DNA from: Desulfovibrio litoralis DSM 11393
Lineage (GTDB): Bacteria > Desulfobacterota > Desulfovibrionia > Desulfovibrionales > Desulfovibrionaceae
Reading direction: 5' to 3'
DNA: 64,000 nt
Assembly (NCBI RefSeq): GCF_900143255.1
Contig: NZ_FRDI01000003.1
Span: forward strand, 210,641-274,640
The stretch's first letter is position 1; each line of letters begins with the position of its first letter. Below, piece by piece: positions 53,979 to 63,335 of this stretch. The notes beneath the pieces were generated by a model. The model had not been told where the DNA came from. It saw only the letters and a program-made list of their open reading frames with translations, and ran no database searches. The position numbers and the translations under genes were made by a program.

Positions 53979-55097
53979 ATGAGATTTTTTATTTCCGTAT
54001 TTGCTTTTTTAGCCGCTGTTTCTTTATTTAGTAATATACCTATTGTCTTTGCACAAGACTCATGCCCCCTCACTCTTGAAGAAGTAAAAAAAGATAAGAG
54101 ATTTAAACGTATAAAACCAAAGGAATATAAATCTCTTCAATCAGCGGATTCTTATCTGAAATGCGACTATTTCTGGAGTGGGCTTATTTACAGAGAAATT
54201 TCGTATGTAAATGGCAAACAAGAAGGGCTTGAAAAATATTACTACGAAAAAGCACGCGTGCCTCAAGTTGCAAGAGAAACTCCATTTATAGCCGGAAAAA
54301 AAGAAGGAGTGCAAAAAGTATATCACCCGAGTGGAAAAATTAAAGGTGAAATACCGTTTGTAGATGATAAAGCAGACGGGATTGGCAAAGCTTACTATGA
54401 AAGCGGAAAGGTTTCATGGGAATTAACGTGTGTCGCAAATATACCAGAAGGAAACGCCAAACTTTATTATGAAAATGGAAAGCTTAAAGGCGAAGAACCA
54501 TATATAGCAGGCAAAAAAGAAAAAATTGCAACATACTATTATGAAAACGGGAATCTTCAAGCCGAAATTCCATATAGAAATAATCAAATAGAAGGAACTA
54601 TGAAAAAATATTACGAAAATGGAACACTTTATAGCGAAACTCCATTTTTTGCAGACAAACTAGAAGGAGTTGAAAAAATCTATAGAAAAGATGGTATCCT
54701 TGCCTATGAAACTCAGTTTACAGAAAACCAACTGGAAGGAATTACAAAAATATACGATGAAAATGGTAAACTTTACGCTGAACTTCAATTTATAGCGGGA
54801 AAACCTAAGGGGATTGCAAAATTGTACAGACAAGACGGAACAATCTTACAATCTATAGCCGATAGTAGTCGTACCTATAGCGAAGGCACATATTATAACC
54901 AAGATGGAACAACAAGACCTTTGACAGATGAAGAACTACTAAAATGGAGCAATTTTATCTGGACTGGTTCTGAGTATCTTAATGAGATACAAGATGATTA
55001 TTATGCTAATAGAATAAAGAAAACAGTTACTGATGCTGATGGTCCAAAGCTTTTCAATCTAGATATGAAACCGAAATACGTAATAACTCGACCTTAA
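53979..55097 (+). CDS. Secreted MORN-variant repeat protein, tandem paralogue 1
   Basis: 372 residues from ATG 53979; the frame is open further up but the signal peptide MRFFISVFAFLAAVSLFSN, shared by all three paralogues, fixes the start, preceded by AAGGAACATTATCATT. Cleavage is likely after FAQ/VFA. The mature part has about ten repeats of some 22 residues of the type YYENGKLxxExxFxxGKxEG, the MORN_2/YwqK pattern. A conserved Cys pair and a YYNQDGTTRPLTDEELLK end-module follow. Function unknown; homologues are often called YwqK-type antitoxins without proof. First of a triplicate. Confidence 0.85.
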   Translation: MRFFISVFAFLAAVSLFSNIPIVFAQDSCPLTLEEVKKDKRFKRIKPKEYKSLQSADSYLKCDYFWSGLIYREISYVNGKQEGLEKYYYEKARVPQVARETPFIAGKKEGVQKVYHPSGKIKGEIPFVDDKADGIGKAYYESGKVSWELTCVANIPEGNAKLYYENGKLKGEEPYIAGKKEKIATYYYENGNLQAEIPYRNNQIEGTMKKYYENGTLYSETPFFADKLEGVEKIYRKDGILAYETQFTENQLEGITKIYDENGKLYAELQFIAGKPKGIAKLYRQDGTILQSIADSSRTYSEGTYYNQDGTTRPLTDEELLKWSNFIWTGSEYLNEIQDDYYANRIKKTVTDADGPKLFNLDMKPKYVITRP

Positions 55098-55118
55098 TTA
55101 AAAAGGAACATTATCATC

Positions 55119-56237
55119 ATGAGATTTTTTATTTCCGTATTTGCTTTTTTAGCCGCTGTTTCTTTATTTAGTAATATACCTAATATCTTTGCACAAGACT
55201 CATGCCCCCGCACTCTCGAAGAAGTAAAAAAAGATAAGAGATTTAAACGTATAAAACCAAAGGAATATAAATCTCTTCAATCAGGGGATTCTTATCTGAT
55301 ATGCGACTATGGTGCCAGCAATCTTTTGTCAGAAACGCCTTATGTAAATAATCAAATAGAAGGACTTGTAAAAGAATACCCTAAAGAATACTCTCTCCAT
55401 TTTCCAAGCCAATATATAGCAACGCCATTTATAGCCGGGAAAAAAGAAGGAGTGCAAAAAGCATATCGCCTCAGTGGAGAACTCACAGCGGAAACCACAT
55501 TTATTGACGACAAAGAAAATGGGATTTGCAAATTTTATTATAAAAGCGGAAAGGTTGCAGGAGAAGGCACGTATGTCTCAGGAGAACCAGAAGGAAACGC
55601 CAAACTTTATTATGAAAATGGAAAGCTTAAAGCTGAGGAAACATATATAGCAGGTAAAAAAGAAAAAATTGCAACATACTATTATGAAAACGGGAATCTT
55701 CAAGCTGAAATTCCATATGTAAAAAATCAAATAGAAGGAACTATGAAAAAATATTACGAAAATGGAACACTTTATAGCGAAACTCCATTTTTTGCAGACA
55801 AACTAGAAGGAGTTGAAAAAATCTATAGAAAAGATGGTATCCTTGCCTATGAAACTCAGTTTACAGAAAACCAACTGGAAGGAATCACAAAAATATACAA
55901 TGAAAATGGTAAAATTTACGCTGAAATTCAATTTATAGCGGGAAAACCTAAAGGGGTCGAAAAATTATACAGACAAGACGGAACAATCTTACAATCTAAA
56001 GCCGATAGTAGTCGTATCTATGGCGAAGGCACATATTATAACCAAGATGGAACAACAAGACCTTTGACAGATGAAGAGCTACTAAAATTGCGCAATTTTA
56101 TACGAGCTTCTGAGTATCTTAGGGAGATACAAGATGATTATTATGATAATAGAGTAAAGAAAACAGTTACTGATGCTGATGGTCCAAAGCTTTTCAATCT
56201 AGACATGCATCCGCAATGCGTAATAACTCAACCTTAA
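55119..56237 (+). CDS. Secreted MORN-variant repeat protein, tandem paralogue 2
   Basis: 372 residues, the closest relative of the preceding gene. Signal peptide, N-terminal domain (SCPRTLEEVKKDKRFKRIKP) and the last 200 residues are almost unchanged, but repeats about 60-130 differ (YVNNQIEGLVKEYPKEYSL). The junctions between identical and divergent segments look like gene conversion or unequal crossing-over between repeats. Same ribosome site as its neighbours, 21 bases after the previous stop. Probably periplasmic or exported. Function unknown. Confidence 0.85.
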   Translation: MRFFISVFAFLAAVSLFSNIPNIFAQDSCPRTLEEVKKDKRFKRIKPKEYKSLQSGDSYLICDYGASNLLSETPYVNNQIEGLVKEYPKEYSLHFPSQYIATPFIAGKKEGVQKAYRLSGELTAETTFIDDKENGICKFYYKSGKVAGEGTYVSGEPEGNAKLYYENGKLKAEETYIAGKKEKIATYYYENGNLQAEIPYVKNQIEGTMKKYYENGTLYSETPFFADKLEGVEKIYRKDGILAYETQFTENQLEGITKIYNENGKIYAEIQFIAGKPKGVEKLYRQDGTILQSKADSSRIYGEGTYYNQDGTTRPLTDEELLKLRNFIRASEYLREIQDDYYDNRVKKTVTDADGPKLFNLDMHPQCVITQP

Positions 56238-56258
56238 TTAAAAAGGAACATTATCATC

Positions 56259-57101
56259 ATGAGATTTTTTATTTCCGTATTTGCTTTTTTAGCCGCTGTT
56301 TCTTTATTTAGTAATATACCTATTGTCTTTGCACAAGATTCATGCCCCCTTACTCTCGAAGAAGTAAAAAAAGATAAAGCATATGAACACATAGAAAAAA
56401 ATGCATATAAATCTCTTCAAGCGGAGTCTTATATGATCTGCCTTTATGGAATCAACGGAAAACTTCAAGAAGAAACTCCATATTTGGGAAAAAAGCTAAA
56501 TGGCACTAAAAAAACATATTATGAAAATGGAAAACTTTATTCTGAAAGATCATTTATCAATGGTAAACAACAAGGCACTCAAAAGATTTATTACAAAAGT
56601 GGACGTATCGCAGATGAAACGCCATATTTAGACGGCATAATAGAAGGTATTACAAAAACATATTATGAGAGTGGTACAATTATGTCTGAAACTACTTTTC
56701 TAAACGGTAAAAGAGAAGGTACGTCAAAACACTATTCTGAAAAAGGAACTTTACTTTTTGAAACCCCATTTGTCGATGATATGGAAAACGGTATTCAAAA
56801 AGACTATCACAAAGATGGAACAGTTGCCTCTGAAATATCTTGGGTATCAGGTAATATGGAAGGGATTGCCAAACTATACAATAAAACCGGAAGGCTTTAT
56901 GCAGAACTCATCTATCACGCTAATGTCAAAGAAGGGGTTGCAAACTTTTATGGCAACAACAGAGAAAAACTTATCACTATCACCTTTGCGAAAGATTCAC
57001 CCGTAAATGGTCTGTGGCATAATGCAGACGGAACCACAAGACCTTTAACAAAGCAAGAACTCACAAACTGGGAAAAGTTTGTATATGCTCACTGTTATTA
57101 A
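56259..57101 (+). CDS. Secreted MORN-variant repeat protein, tandem paralogue 3
   Basis: 280 residues, the shortest and most diverged of the three. Signal peptide and SCPLTLEEVKKDK are conserved; repeats are mostly of the form TYYESGTIMSETTFLNGKRE. It ends soon after the shared NADGTTRPLTKQEL module and lacks the C-terminal 40 residues of paralogues 1 and 2 (the part containing DADGPKLFNLDM). Same leader sequence and 21-base spacing. Convergent with rimO. Role unknown. Confidence 0.85.
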   Translation: MRFFISVFAFLAAVSLFSNIPIVFAQDSCPLTLEEVKKDKAYEHIEKNAYKSLQAESYMICLYGINGKLQEETPYLGKKLNGTKKTYYENGKLYSERSFINGKQQGTQKIYYKSGRIADETPYLDGIIEGITKTYYESGTIMSETTFLNGKREGTSKHYSEKGTLLFETPFVDDMENGIQKDYHKDGTVASEISWVSGNMEGIAKLYNKTGRLYAELIYHANVKEGVANFYGNNREKLITITFAKDSPVNGLWHNADGTTRPLTKQELTNWEKFVYAHCY

Positions 57102-57156
57102 TTTCACATTAAAATAATTAGCTTTATACTTAGTACTTTCTTTATGTCAATAAAAG

Positions 57157-58503
57157 TTACGCCAAAGCCGACAAGTCATAATCTTGAGTTTCTACTACTT
57201 CTCCCTTGATTATTTTATTCGGGGCTACGTTTTTTCCGCTAATAAAGCTTACGCCGTCGACCTCAGGGGCTTGAAACCACGCTCTGGCGACGTGCAACCC
57301 TTCCCATTCCGGGTGGACGCTATCGACTAAAAACTCAAGTTCATGCCCAAGATACTTACTAAGATTATCCGCACTAATTTCTTTTTGTAATAACATTAAG
57401 TTTTTTCTGCGTTCTTCTTTTAATTTTTGGCTTACTTTTTGACTCTTTTTTTGTTCTAAAAGTGCCGCCGGAGTGCCTTCTTCGGCTTGAAAAGAAAAGA
57501 CACCTAAGTGAGTAAAACGCTGTTTTTCTACAAAGTTCATTAAATGTTCAAAATGCTTTTCTTTTTCACCGGGATAACCGACAATTAACGAAGTTCTTAA
57601 CGCCGCCTCAGGGAAATATTCTCTGACTCTATCTAAAACCAGTTCAGGGTTTTGAGCAAAAGGTCGCCCCATAGTCCGTAAAATATCGGGGTGTGAATGT
57701 TGCAACGGAATATCAAAATAAGGGACAAAAGGTTTACCCGCACCTTGTAAAAAACTTAAAAGTTCCTTTGTTAATCCGGCAGGATAAAGATACATTAAAC
57801 GCAACCGAGCCAAACCTTGTAAAGATAAAAGTTTTTCTAAGACGCTTTGAATGCCGTGTTTTTTTTCAGTCTTATCTAAATCTTTGCCCCAAGATAAAAG
57901 GTCTTGTGCCACTAAAACCAACTCTTTTACTCCGCCATCAACCAACATTTTTGCTTCCGAGTGAATATCAATAATCTTACGACTGCGTAACTTTCCACGA
58001 ATAGACGGAATAGTACAAAAAGCGCAATTATGCTCACAACCGTCGCTGACCTTAAGCCAAGCATAAGAAGGAGCGGTCGTTAAAAAACGTCCCTGATAGT
58101 TTATTTTATTGACTTTATTTTTTAAGGCTTCGTCTTGGTTTAAAAAATTTAAAGTTAAATCAGCCCAGTTAGAAGTGTCTTTATTATCTAACCAAAGATC
58201 AACCTCAGAAAGCTCTTCCTGTAAAGCCCCTTGACCATAACGCCCGACTAAACAACCGGCTACAACAATTTTAGTATGCGAATCAGAGTTGTTTTTTTGA
58301 TATACTGTGCGTGTTTTTATTTCTTCCAAAATAATTTTTACGCTTTCAGCAATAGCAGGTTGGATAAAACCACAAGTATTGATAAAAACCAAATCGGCGT
58401 CTTCGGAACTTTCTGATAAAGTTGCCGACAAAGCTCCAAGATACTTTTCCGTATCAACACGGTTTTTAGGACAACCAAGACTAATAGGGTATATTTTCAA
58501 CAT
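57157..58503 (-). CDS. rimO: Ribosomal protein S12 methylthiotransferase RimO
   Basis: Radical SAM enzyme that methylthiolates Asp of ribosomal protein S12. It begins YPISLGCPKNRVDTEKYLGA, the RimO-specific start; the UPF0004 cysteines continue in INTCGFIQPA and VAGCLVGRYG. The radical SAM site is CEHNCAFCTIPSIRGKLRSR, and GVFSFQAEEGTPAALL with a C-terminal TRAM domain complete the protein. 448 residues. The LGCPKN motif separates it from MiaB. Single gene. Confidence 0.95.
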   Translation of the reverse strand: MLKIYPISLGCPKNRVDTEKYLGALSATLSESSEDADLVFINTCGFIQPAIAESVKIILEEIKTRTVYQKNNSDSHTKIVVAGCLVGRYGQGALQEELSEVDLWLDNKDTSNWADLTLNFLNQDEALKNKVNKINYQGRFLTTAPSYAWLKVSDGCEHNCAFCTIPSIRGKLRSRKIIDIHSEAKMLVDGGVKELVLVAQDLLSWGKDLDKTEKKHGIQSVLEKLLSLQGLARLRLMYLYPAGLTKELLSFLQGAGKPFVPYFDIPLQHSHPDILRTMGRPFAQNPELVLDRVREYFPEAALRTSLIVGYPGEKEKHFEHLMNFVEKQRFTHLGVFSFQAEEGTPAALLEQKKSQKVSQKLKEERRKNLMLLQKEISADNLSKYLGHELEFLVDSVHPEWEGLHVARAWFQAPEVDGVSFISGKNVAPNKIIKGEVVETQDYDLSALA

Positions 58504-58736
58504 ATTTTTTTCTATTAAATTATTTGTTTTTTTTTGTTCAATGGGGTAAGATCAGCTTAATTTTATAATTATATTTTTAGCTTAATACTTTAGTACAAAA
58601 CGCTATATCAATCTCTGAATGCGTTATTACAACTATACAAGCCCGCTGTCAAAGAGTTCTACTCTGAATAAATAATGCTCTAAACGTATTATTACATAAG
58701 TATCAAAATCATATTATAAATGCAGGAGTAAAACTA

Positions 58737-60194
58737 ATGAATAAAAAAACTGCCACATTATATGACAAAGATGACAGTGCCGTCATTAAAGCGGGAATAG
58801 TCTGTAAAGACGGAATAGACCTTAATTTTTTCGGTTCACTAAACTCACTATATCTCACCAGCCGAAAATATCAAATACTGCCCCACTTTGAAATTCTCGG
58901 CTTGATACTAAATAACGCGGAATTACCCGAAACAATCGTCAAACCTCTAGGCAATTCAAGGCGTTATACTACAATTAAAGAACTGGTAGAAAAAGAAAAA
59001 GATATAGAAATACTTTTTTTTCTCGGTTATGAAAATGATCCCCTGCCTACTTTTAATAAAATCATATCGTTACAACTAGAATCTTTTGCCTCGTTTATGA
59101 AAACATTAATTCATAAGCTTTCGCATAACGGAATTTTAGCTCAAACAGAACGCATGGTCGGCAGTATAATTGATCACCTTAACGAAGTTTTTTTAATCTT
59201 ATCACCTGATGGCATTATTATCAATCTAAATAAAGCCGCTTTACACAGCGTCGGCGGTTCAAAAAATCAATATATCGGGAAAAACTTTAAACAAATAGAA
59301 AGTACCCCTTTTTGCCCCGTAGAAAATCTTGAACCCTGCCCCTTTGAAGAGTGTATTAAAACTAAAAAACACGTTGAAAGAAACTTATCTTTTTTTAACG
59401 CTGAAGGTGAAATAGTTTATTTTAGAGTGCATGTTTCCCCAATTCTCAATTATAACGGAGAGATAGTCAGGGTATTTTTAATGCGTCGTGATGTAACAAC
59501 CCAAGTGGTTTTACAACAAGAAGAACAAATTTCAAAGCGTATCTCTAACGAGTTAGCCCTATTACATCAAATTACTCACGAACTTAGAAACCCGCTTTTC
59601 GTAATCGGCGGTTTTGCAAACTCTTTATTGAAAAATCAAGAGCTTTCTGAGTCTGCTCAAAACAAAGTACAGGCAATACTCGACGAATCACAACGCCTTG
59701 ACGGCTTAATTTCCAGACTTTCCGAAGCTATAAAGCCAATTTCTCCCAAACAAGGTATTGTCTTTGTGAATGAACTCATTAAAGAGGTAGTTGGACACTA
59801 TCAAAAAACCAATACTCGAGAAAATTTGATTATAAAAACCGACCTACATGACGGTTTAGCCAAGGTTAAAGGGGATAGCGAACTCTTACGACAATGTCTC
59901 TCAGAGCTGATTGATAACGCCAGAAACGCAATAGCTGATTCCGGAATAATTACCATACGCAGTCGACAAATAAGCGGAACAGTCAAAATACAAGTAACAG
60001 ACACGGGTAAAGGGATCGCCCCGGAAAGAATTCCCCAACTTTTTAATCCGCTTTTAAGAAAAAACAAAGAAAAAAGTGGACTTATTTTAATAAAAAAAGC
60101 CTTGGAAGAAATGGGTGGTGGAATTAACGTTCAAAGCCTTGAATCACGAGGAACAACCATTACGTTAAACCTTAAACCAATCCCAACCTCATAA
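58737..60194 (+). CDS. Cytoplasmic PAS-domain histidine kinase
   Basis: 485 residues without membrane segments. An N-terminal region of about 130 residues is not recognised. A PAS domain follows (about 140-255: IIDHLNEVFLILSPDGIIIN) with a Cys-rich loop (STPFCPVENLEPCPFEEC) that may bind a metal or sense redox. HisKA has phospho-His281 (LLHQITHELRNPLFVIGG); the ATPase has N box ELIDNARNAIADSG and G1 DTGKGIAPERIP. The G2 box, usually GxGLGL, reads KEKSGLILIKKALE and is degenerate. AGGAG precedes the ATG. No response regulator is adjacent. Confidence 0.87.
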   Translation: MNKKTATLYDKDDSAVIKAGIVCKDGIDLNFFGSLNSLYLTSRKYQILPHFEILGLILNNAELPETIVKPLGNSRRYTTIKELVEKEKDIEILFFLGYENDPLPTFNKIISLQLESFASFMKTLIHKLSHNGILAQTERMVGSIIDHLNEVFLILSPDGIIINLNKAALHSVGGSKNQYIGKNFKQIESTPFCPVENLEPCPFEECIKTKKHVERNLSFFNAEGEIVYFRVHVSPILNYNGEIVRVFLMRRDVTTQVVLQQEEQISKRISNELALLHQITHELRNPLFVIGGFANSLLKNQELSESAQNKVQAILDESQRLDGLISRLSEAIKPISPKQGIVFVNELIKEVVGHYQKTNTRENLIIKTDLHDGLAKVKGDSELLRQCLSELIDNARNAIADSGIITIRSRQISGTVKIQVTDTGKGIAPERIPQLFNPLLRKNKEKSGLILIKKALEEMGGGINVQSLESRGTTITLNLKPIPTS

Positions 60195-60210
60195 TAAAAC
60201 AAAGAAATCT

Positions 60211-61230
60211 TTAAGCCAAGCCGACCTTTGACAAACCTTCTATCTTGACCTGCATAGCCTCAATAATACTCGGTAACATCTCCGGACTTAAACTGCTTAT
60301 CTCCCATGCTTCCGGCAACAAATGCGGAACAGGGTCAGCGAAATGAGTGCTTGCACCAAGACCTTTGGTAATAATATCAGCAATATGTATAACCGCCGCC
60401 TCATTATAGCGGTCCATACCTTCAGCCGAATGATGGCGTAAAGCTGACATAATTAAAGGTAGTGGCATATTCCAGCGGTGCAACAACATGCCCCCAAGTC
60501 TGGCATGATCAAAACCGAGCAGTTCATTTTCCACTTCCCACGAATAGCCCTTTCGAGATCTGGTTGTATAGCTAACGGATTTAAAGGTTTCCGGAGCAGT
60601 AGTAGCAAGTAAAAGGTGTCCAACATCATGCAACATTCCGGCAACAAACAAGCGTTCAGGCTCGGCACGCCCGGTAATACGCCAGATTTCTTGGGCGCAA
60701 ACTCCAACGGACATACTGTGTCGCCAAAAAGAACGTATATCTAAAACATCAGGTCTTAAACGAGCCGCTAAACCATTTAACGCACCACCAATCGCCAAAG
60801 ACTGAATTTGTTTTATTCCAACCAAGGCAACCGCACGAGAAACAGTTTCAACTTTAACCGCAAATCCAAAAAAAGGGCTGTTGACAAGTCTTAACAACCA
60901 AACAGACAAGCCGGTGTCTTTTAAAATAACCTTGGCAACATGGTCAGCCGTAGAGTGGCGTCTTGAAATTACGCTATGAAGCTCGCTTAACACAGGGGGA
61001 ACAGAGGGAAGCCTTACTTCCATCTGGACAATATCAATAGGATCAATATTTGCAATATTTGTTTTTATGTTCTGAACTGAAAGTTCAGACTCAGGAGCTT
61101 GATAACCGGGTAAGTTGATATTATTTTCAAGCCTCATACGCGCTATATCAAACAGCATCAACATAGCCGGGTTGTCAAGCGCAGCTTTAGGGAATCTTTC
61201 TTTTAGTATATCTTGTGTAGACATATCCAT
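60211..61230 (-). CDS. HDOD-domain signalling protein
   Basis: 339 residues. HDOD region about 80-275: LPSVPPVLSELHSVISRRHS, LKDTGLSVWLLRLVNSPFFG and ALVGIKQIQSLAIGGALNGL. Part of an HD motif is retained (AGMLHDVGHLLLATTAPE and HARLGGMLLHRWNMPLPLI). HDOD proteins regulate motility, stress or the cell cycle by unknown biochemistry. Convergent with the histidine kinase, 16 bases between the stops. The ATG at 61230 has GGTG nearby; a second ATG two codons on is equally possible. Confidence 0.87.
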   Translation of the reverse strand: MDMSTQDILKERFPKAALDNPAMLMLFDIARMRLENNINLPGYQAPESELSVQNIKTNIANIDPIDIVQMEVRLPSVPPVLSELHSVISRRHSTADHVAKVILKDTGLSVWLLRLVNSPFFGFAVKVETVSRAVALVGIKQIQSLAIGGALNGLAARLRPDVLDIRSFWRHSMSVGVCAQEIWRITGRAEPERLFVAGMLHDVGHLLLATTAPETFKSVSYTTRSRKGYSWEVENELLGFDHARLGGMLLHRWNMPLPLIMSALRHHSAEGMDRYNEAAVIHIADIITKGLGASTHFADPVPHLLPEAWEISSLSPEMLPSIIEAMQVKIEGLSKVGLA

Positions 61231-61486
61231 TTCACCAATATTTAATAAATATTTAAGATGCCGTAATTTCTAAAAATTAATTGCACAGACCAAACAGCAA
61301 AAACTTCAGTGCTATGATAACAAACAGCAAAAACTATCGCAACTATAAAAACATAAAATTCATATATTTTAATTAAAATCAAAACAAAACGAAAAATATT
61401 TTTGTTTTTTAAGACTCTTAACTTGCCATGACGCCAAATATAACGCATAATTTATTTCATAGATTTTAGCTTTAAAAGGGTTGTGT

Positions 61487-62047
61487 ATGAATTCTGAAAG
61501 AGATTATTCGACGGCTGTTCCAAAACATGGAAGCGTCATAACTTTTAGCGGTAAAATGTTTAGTCTTTTAAACCCCAAACCCGAAGATATTAATATCCAA
61601 GATATTGCCCACTCTCTCGCCAACTCTTGCCGTTGGGGCGGACATTGTCGCAGTTTTTTTTCTGTTGCCGAACATAGTGTTTTGGTATCTTCTTTGGTAC
61701 CTAAAGAATACGCTTTATGGGGCTTGTTACATGATGCTGGCGAAGCTTATCTTGTTGATGTGCCTCGTCCCGTCAAACTGCTTTTAAATGATTATCAAGC
61801 GATGGAAAAAAAAGTAATGAAAGCTGTTTGTCTGCGTTTTAAACTTGACCTTCAAGAACCTGAGATAGTCAAAAATGCCGATTCACGCCTTTTGGCCGAT
61901 GAAGCTCATCAACTTGGCATGTATCCGGAGTTATGGGGAGACAACCTTCTTGAACCTTGGGGGATCAATTTAGATTTATTGCCTCCGGCTTCGGCAAAAG
62001 AACGTTTTTTAAATCGCTATACTGAAATTATTAGGCAAAATGGCTAA
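61487..62047 (+). CDS. HD-domain phosphohydrolase (YfbR-like)
   Basis: 186 residues with the HD metal sites HSVLVSSLV and GLLHDAGEAYLVDVPRPVK, as in 5'-nucleotidase YfbR and related phage-type HD proteins. It starts SGKMFSLLNPKPEDINIQDI after a short polar stretch; SRLLADEAHQLGM lies later. Substrate probably a nucleotide (inference from family). ATG 61487 is selected because AAAGGG lies six bases before it; TTG 61481 is also open. Followed 48 bases later by icd. Confidence 0.85.
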   Translation: MNSERDYSTAVPKHGSVITFSGKMFSLLNPKPEDINIQDIAHSLANSCRWGGHCRSFFSVAEHSVLVSSLVPKEYALWGLLHDAGEAYLVDVPRPVKLLLNDYQAMEKKVMKAVCLRFKLDLQEPEIVKNADSRLLADEAHQLGMYPELWGDNLLEPWGINLDLLPPASAKERFLNRYTEIIRQNG

Positions 62048-62095
62048 ATTGCTTTTTGTATTTTAACTAAAAAAATTATCATAACGGAGTCTTGA

Positions 62096-63235
62096 ATGCA
62101 AAAAACCATATATTTTATAGAAGGCGACGGAATCGGCCCGGAAGTTAGTCATGCTGGGAAAAATGTTCTTAACAACGCCGTAAAAAAAGCCTATTCCGGG
62201 AAAAAAAGCTTGGAGTGGAAAGAACTCTTGGCAGGCGAAAAAGCTTTAAAAGAAACGGGAGAGTTGCTGCCCGAAGCCACGTTAAACGCTTTAAAAAATG
62301 CCGAATTAGCCATTAAAGGGCCTCTTGGAACTCCCGTCGGAAAAGGCTTTCGCAGTTTAAACGTAACCTTGCGTCAAACCCTTGATTTATATGCCTGTAT
62401 TCGCCCAATACGTTGGTTTAAGGGTATAGAATCACCTTTAAAAAGACCAGACCTCGTAGATATGGTTATTTTTAGAGAAAATACCGAAGACGTTTATGCC
62501 GGAATAGAATATGAAGCCAACAGCCCGGAAGCCAAAAAACTTATTGATTTTTTACGTTCTGAATTTGGTGCAAAAATTGATGCAAGTGCGGCTATTGGTA
62601 TAAAACCCATGACTCAAAAAGGCTCGGGGCGTTTGGTAAAAAAAGCCATAGAATTCGCCTTGGCTCAAAATAAGCCTAGTGTAACTTTAATGCACAAAGG
62701 TAATATCATGAAATTTACCGAAGGCGGGTTCAGAGCTTGGGGTTATGAAGTCGCCAAAGAATTCGGCGATAAATGTTGCACCGAAGACAACAAAGTTGCG
62801 GGAAAACTGATAATCAAAGACCGTATCGCCGACGCATTGTTTCAAGATGTTTTAATCAAACCCGAACAATATTCTGTTATTGCTACTCCAAACCTAAACG
62901 GAGACTATATTTCCGACGCTCTCGCCGCACAAGTTGGCGGTTTAGGCATGGCACCAGGCGTTAATATGTCTGAAAAACTTGCTTTTTACGAAGCCACCCA
63001 CGGAACGGCTCCCGCTATTGCCGGAAAAGACAAAGCTAACCCCTCAAGTTTTATTTTATCCGGCGCAATGATGCTTGAACATATCGGTTGGAACGAAGCC
63101 GCTCAATTAATTTATAATGCGATTAATCAAGCTTTGGAAGAAAAAACCGTAACCGAAGACTTAGCCGGTCAAATGCAAGGGGCTAAAACCGTTGGCTGTA
63201 AGGCGTTTAGCGAATTGTTACAAGCAAAATTCTAA
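62096..63235 (+). CDS. icd: Isocitrate dehydrogenase
   Basis: Oxidative decarboxylation of isocitrate to 2-oxoglutarate. 379 residues. FIEGDGIGPEVSHAGKNVL begins the fold; isocitrate contacts are in SLNVTLRQTLDLYACIRPI and MVIFRENTEDVYAGIEYEA; TLMHKGNIMKFTEGGFRAWG and ATHGTAPAIAGKDKANPSSF are typical. The positions that in the E. coli enzyme bind NADP phosphate (Lys344, Tyr345, Tyr391, Arg395) read Ala307, Ile308, Glu and Gly here, so NAD+ may be the cofactor. CGGAG precedes the ATG; a strong terminator follows. Confidence 0.92.
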   Translation: MQKTIYFIEGDGIGPEVSHAGKNVLNNAVKKAYSGKKSLEWKELLAGEKALKETGELLPEATLNALKNAELAIKGPLGTPVGKGFRSLNVTLRQTLDLYACIRPIRWFKGIESPLKRPDLVDMVIFRENTEDVYAGIEYEANSPEAKKLIDFLRSEFGAKIDASAAIGIKPMTQKGSGRLVKKAIEFALAQNKPSVTLMHKGNIMKFTEGGFRAWGYEVAKEFGDKCCTEDNKVAGKLIIKDRIADALFQDVLIKPEQYSVIATPNLNGDYISDALAAQVGGLGMAPGVNMSEKLAFYEATHGTAPAIAGKDKANPSSFILSGAMMLEHIGWNEAAQLIYNAINQALEEKTVTEDLAGQMQGAKTVGCKAFSELLQAKF

Positions 63236-63258
63236 TTTTTGCAACAAAAAAACAAATT

Positions 63259-63300
63259 AAACCCCACCTGACTTTAATAAAAAAGTTAAGTGGGGTTTTT
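63259..63300. terminator. Terminator between icd and purE
   Basis: AAACCCCAC (63259-63267) pairs with GTGGGGTTT (63290-63298), with inner GACTT/AAGTT pairing, then T-run. A-rich on the other side, so it can serve both convergent genes. Confidence 0.88.
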
Positions 63301-63335
63301 ATATAAAATTTATAAATTAAAAGAGTTAACAAAAA

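Larger units (their letters stand above)
53979..57101 (+). repeat. Tandem triplication of a secreted MORN-like gene
   Basis: Three consecutive genes share the same ribosome-site leader (AAGGAACATTATCATxATG), a nearly identical signal peptide and 22-residue repeats; both intergenic gaps are 21 bases. Genes 1 and 2 are nearly identical over their first 100 bases and over much of their second halves (compare 54590-54870 with 55730-56010), while their central repeats differ. Gene 3 keeps the signal peptide and the TTRPLT end-module but has its own repeat set. Confidence 0.88.

Noticed and set aside
53979..55097. Naming the MORN-like proteins as antitoxins
   Set aside because: The label is common for YwqK-type proteins, but all three have signal peptides and no toxin gene is adjacent.
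53979..57101. CRISPR-like array at the three tandem genes
   Set aside because: The repeats are coding, in frame, imperfect and without spacer-repeat alternation.
61242..61448. 68-codon hydrophobic frame upstream of the HDOD gene
   Set aside because: No ribosome site, AT-driven composition, no recognisable family. A tiny membrane protein cannot be fully excluded.
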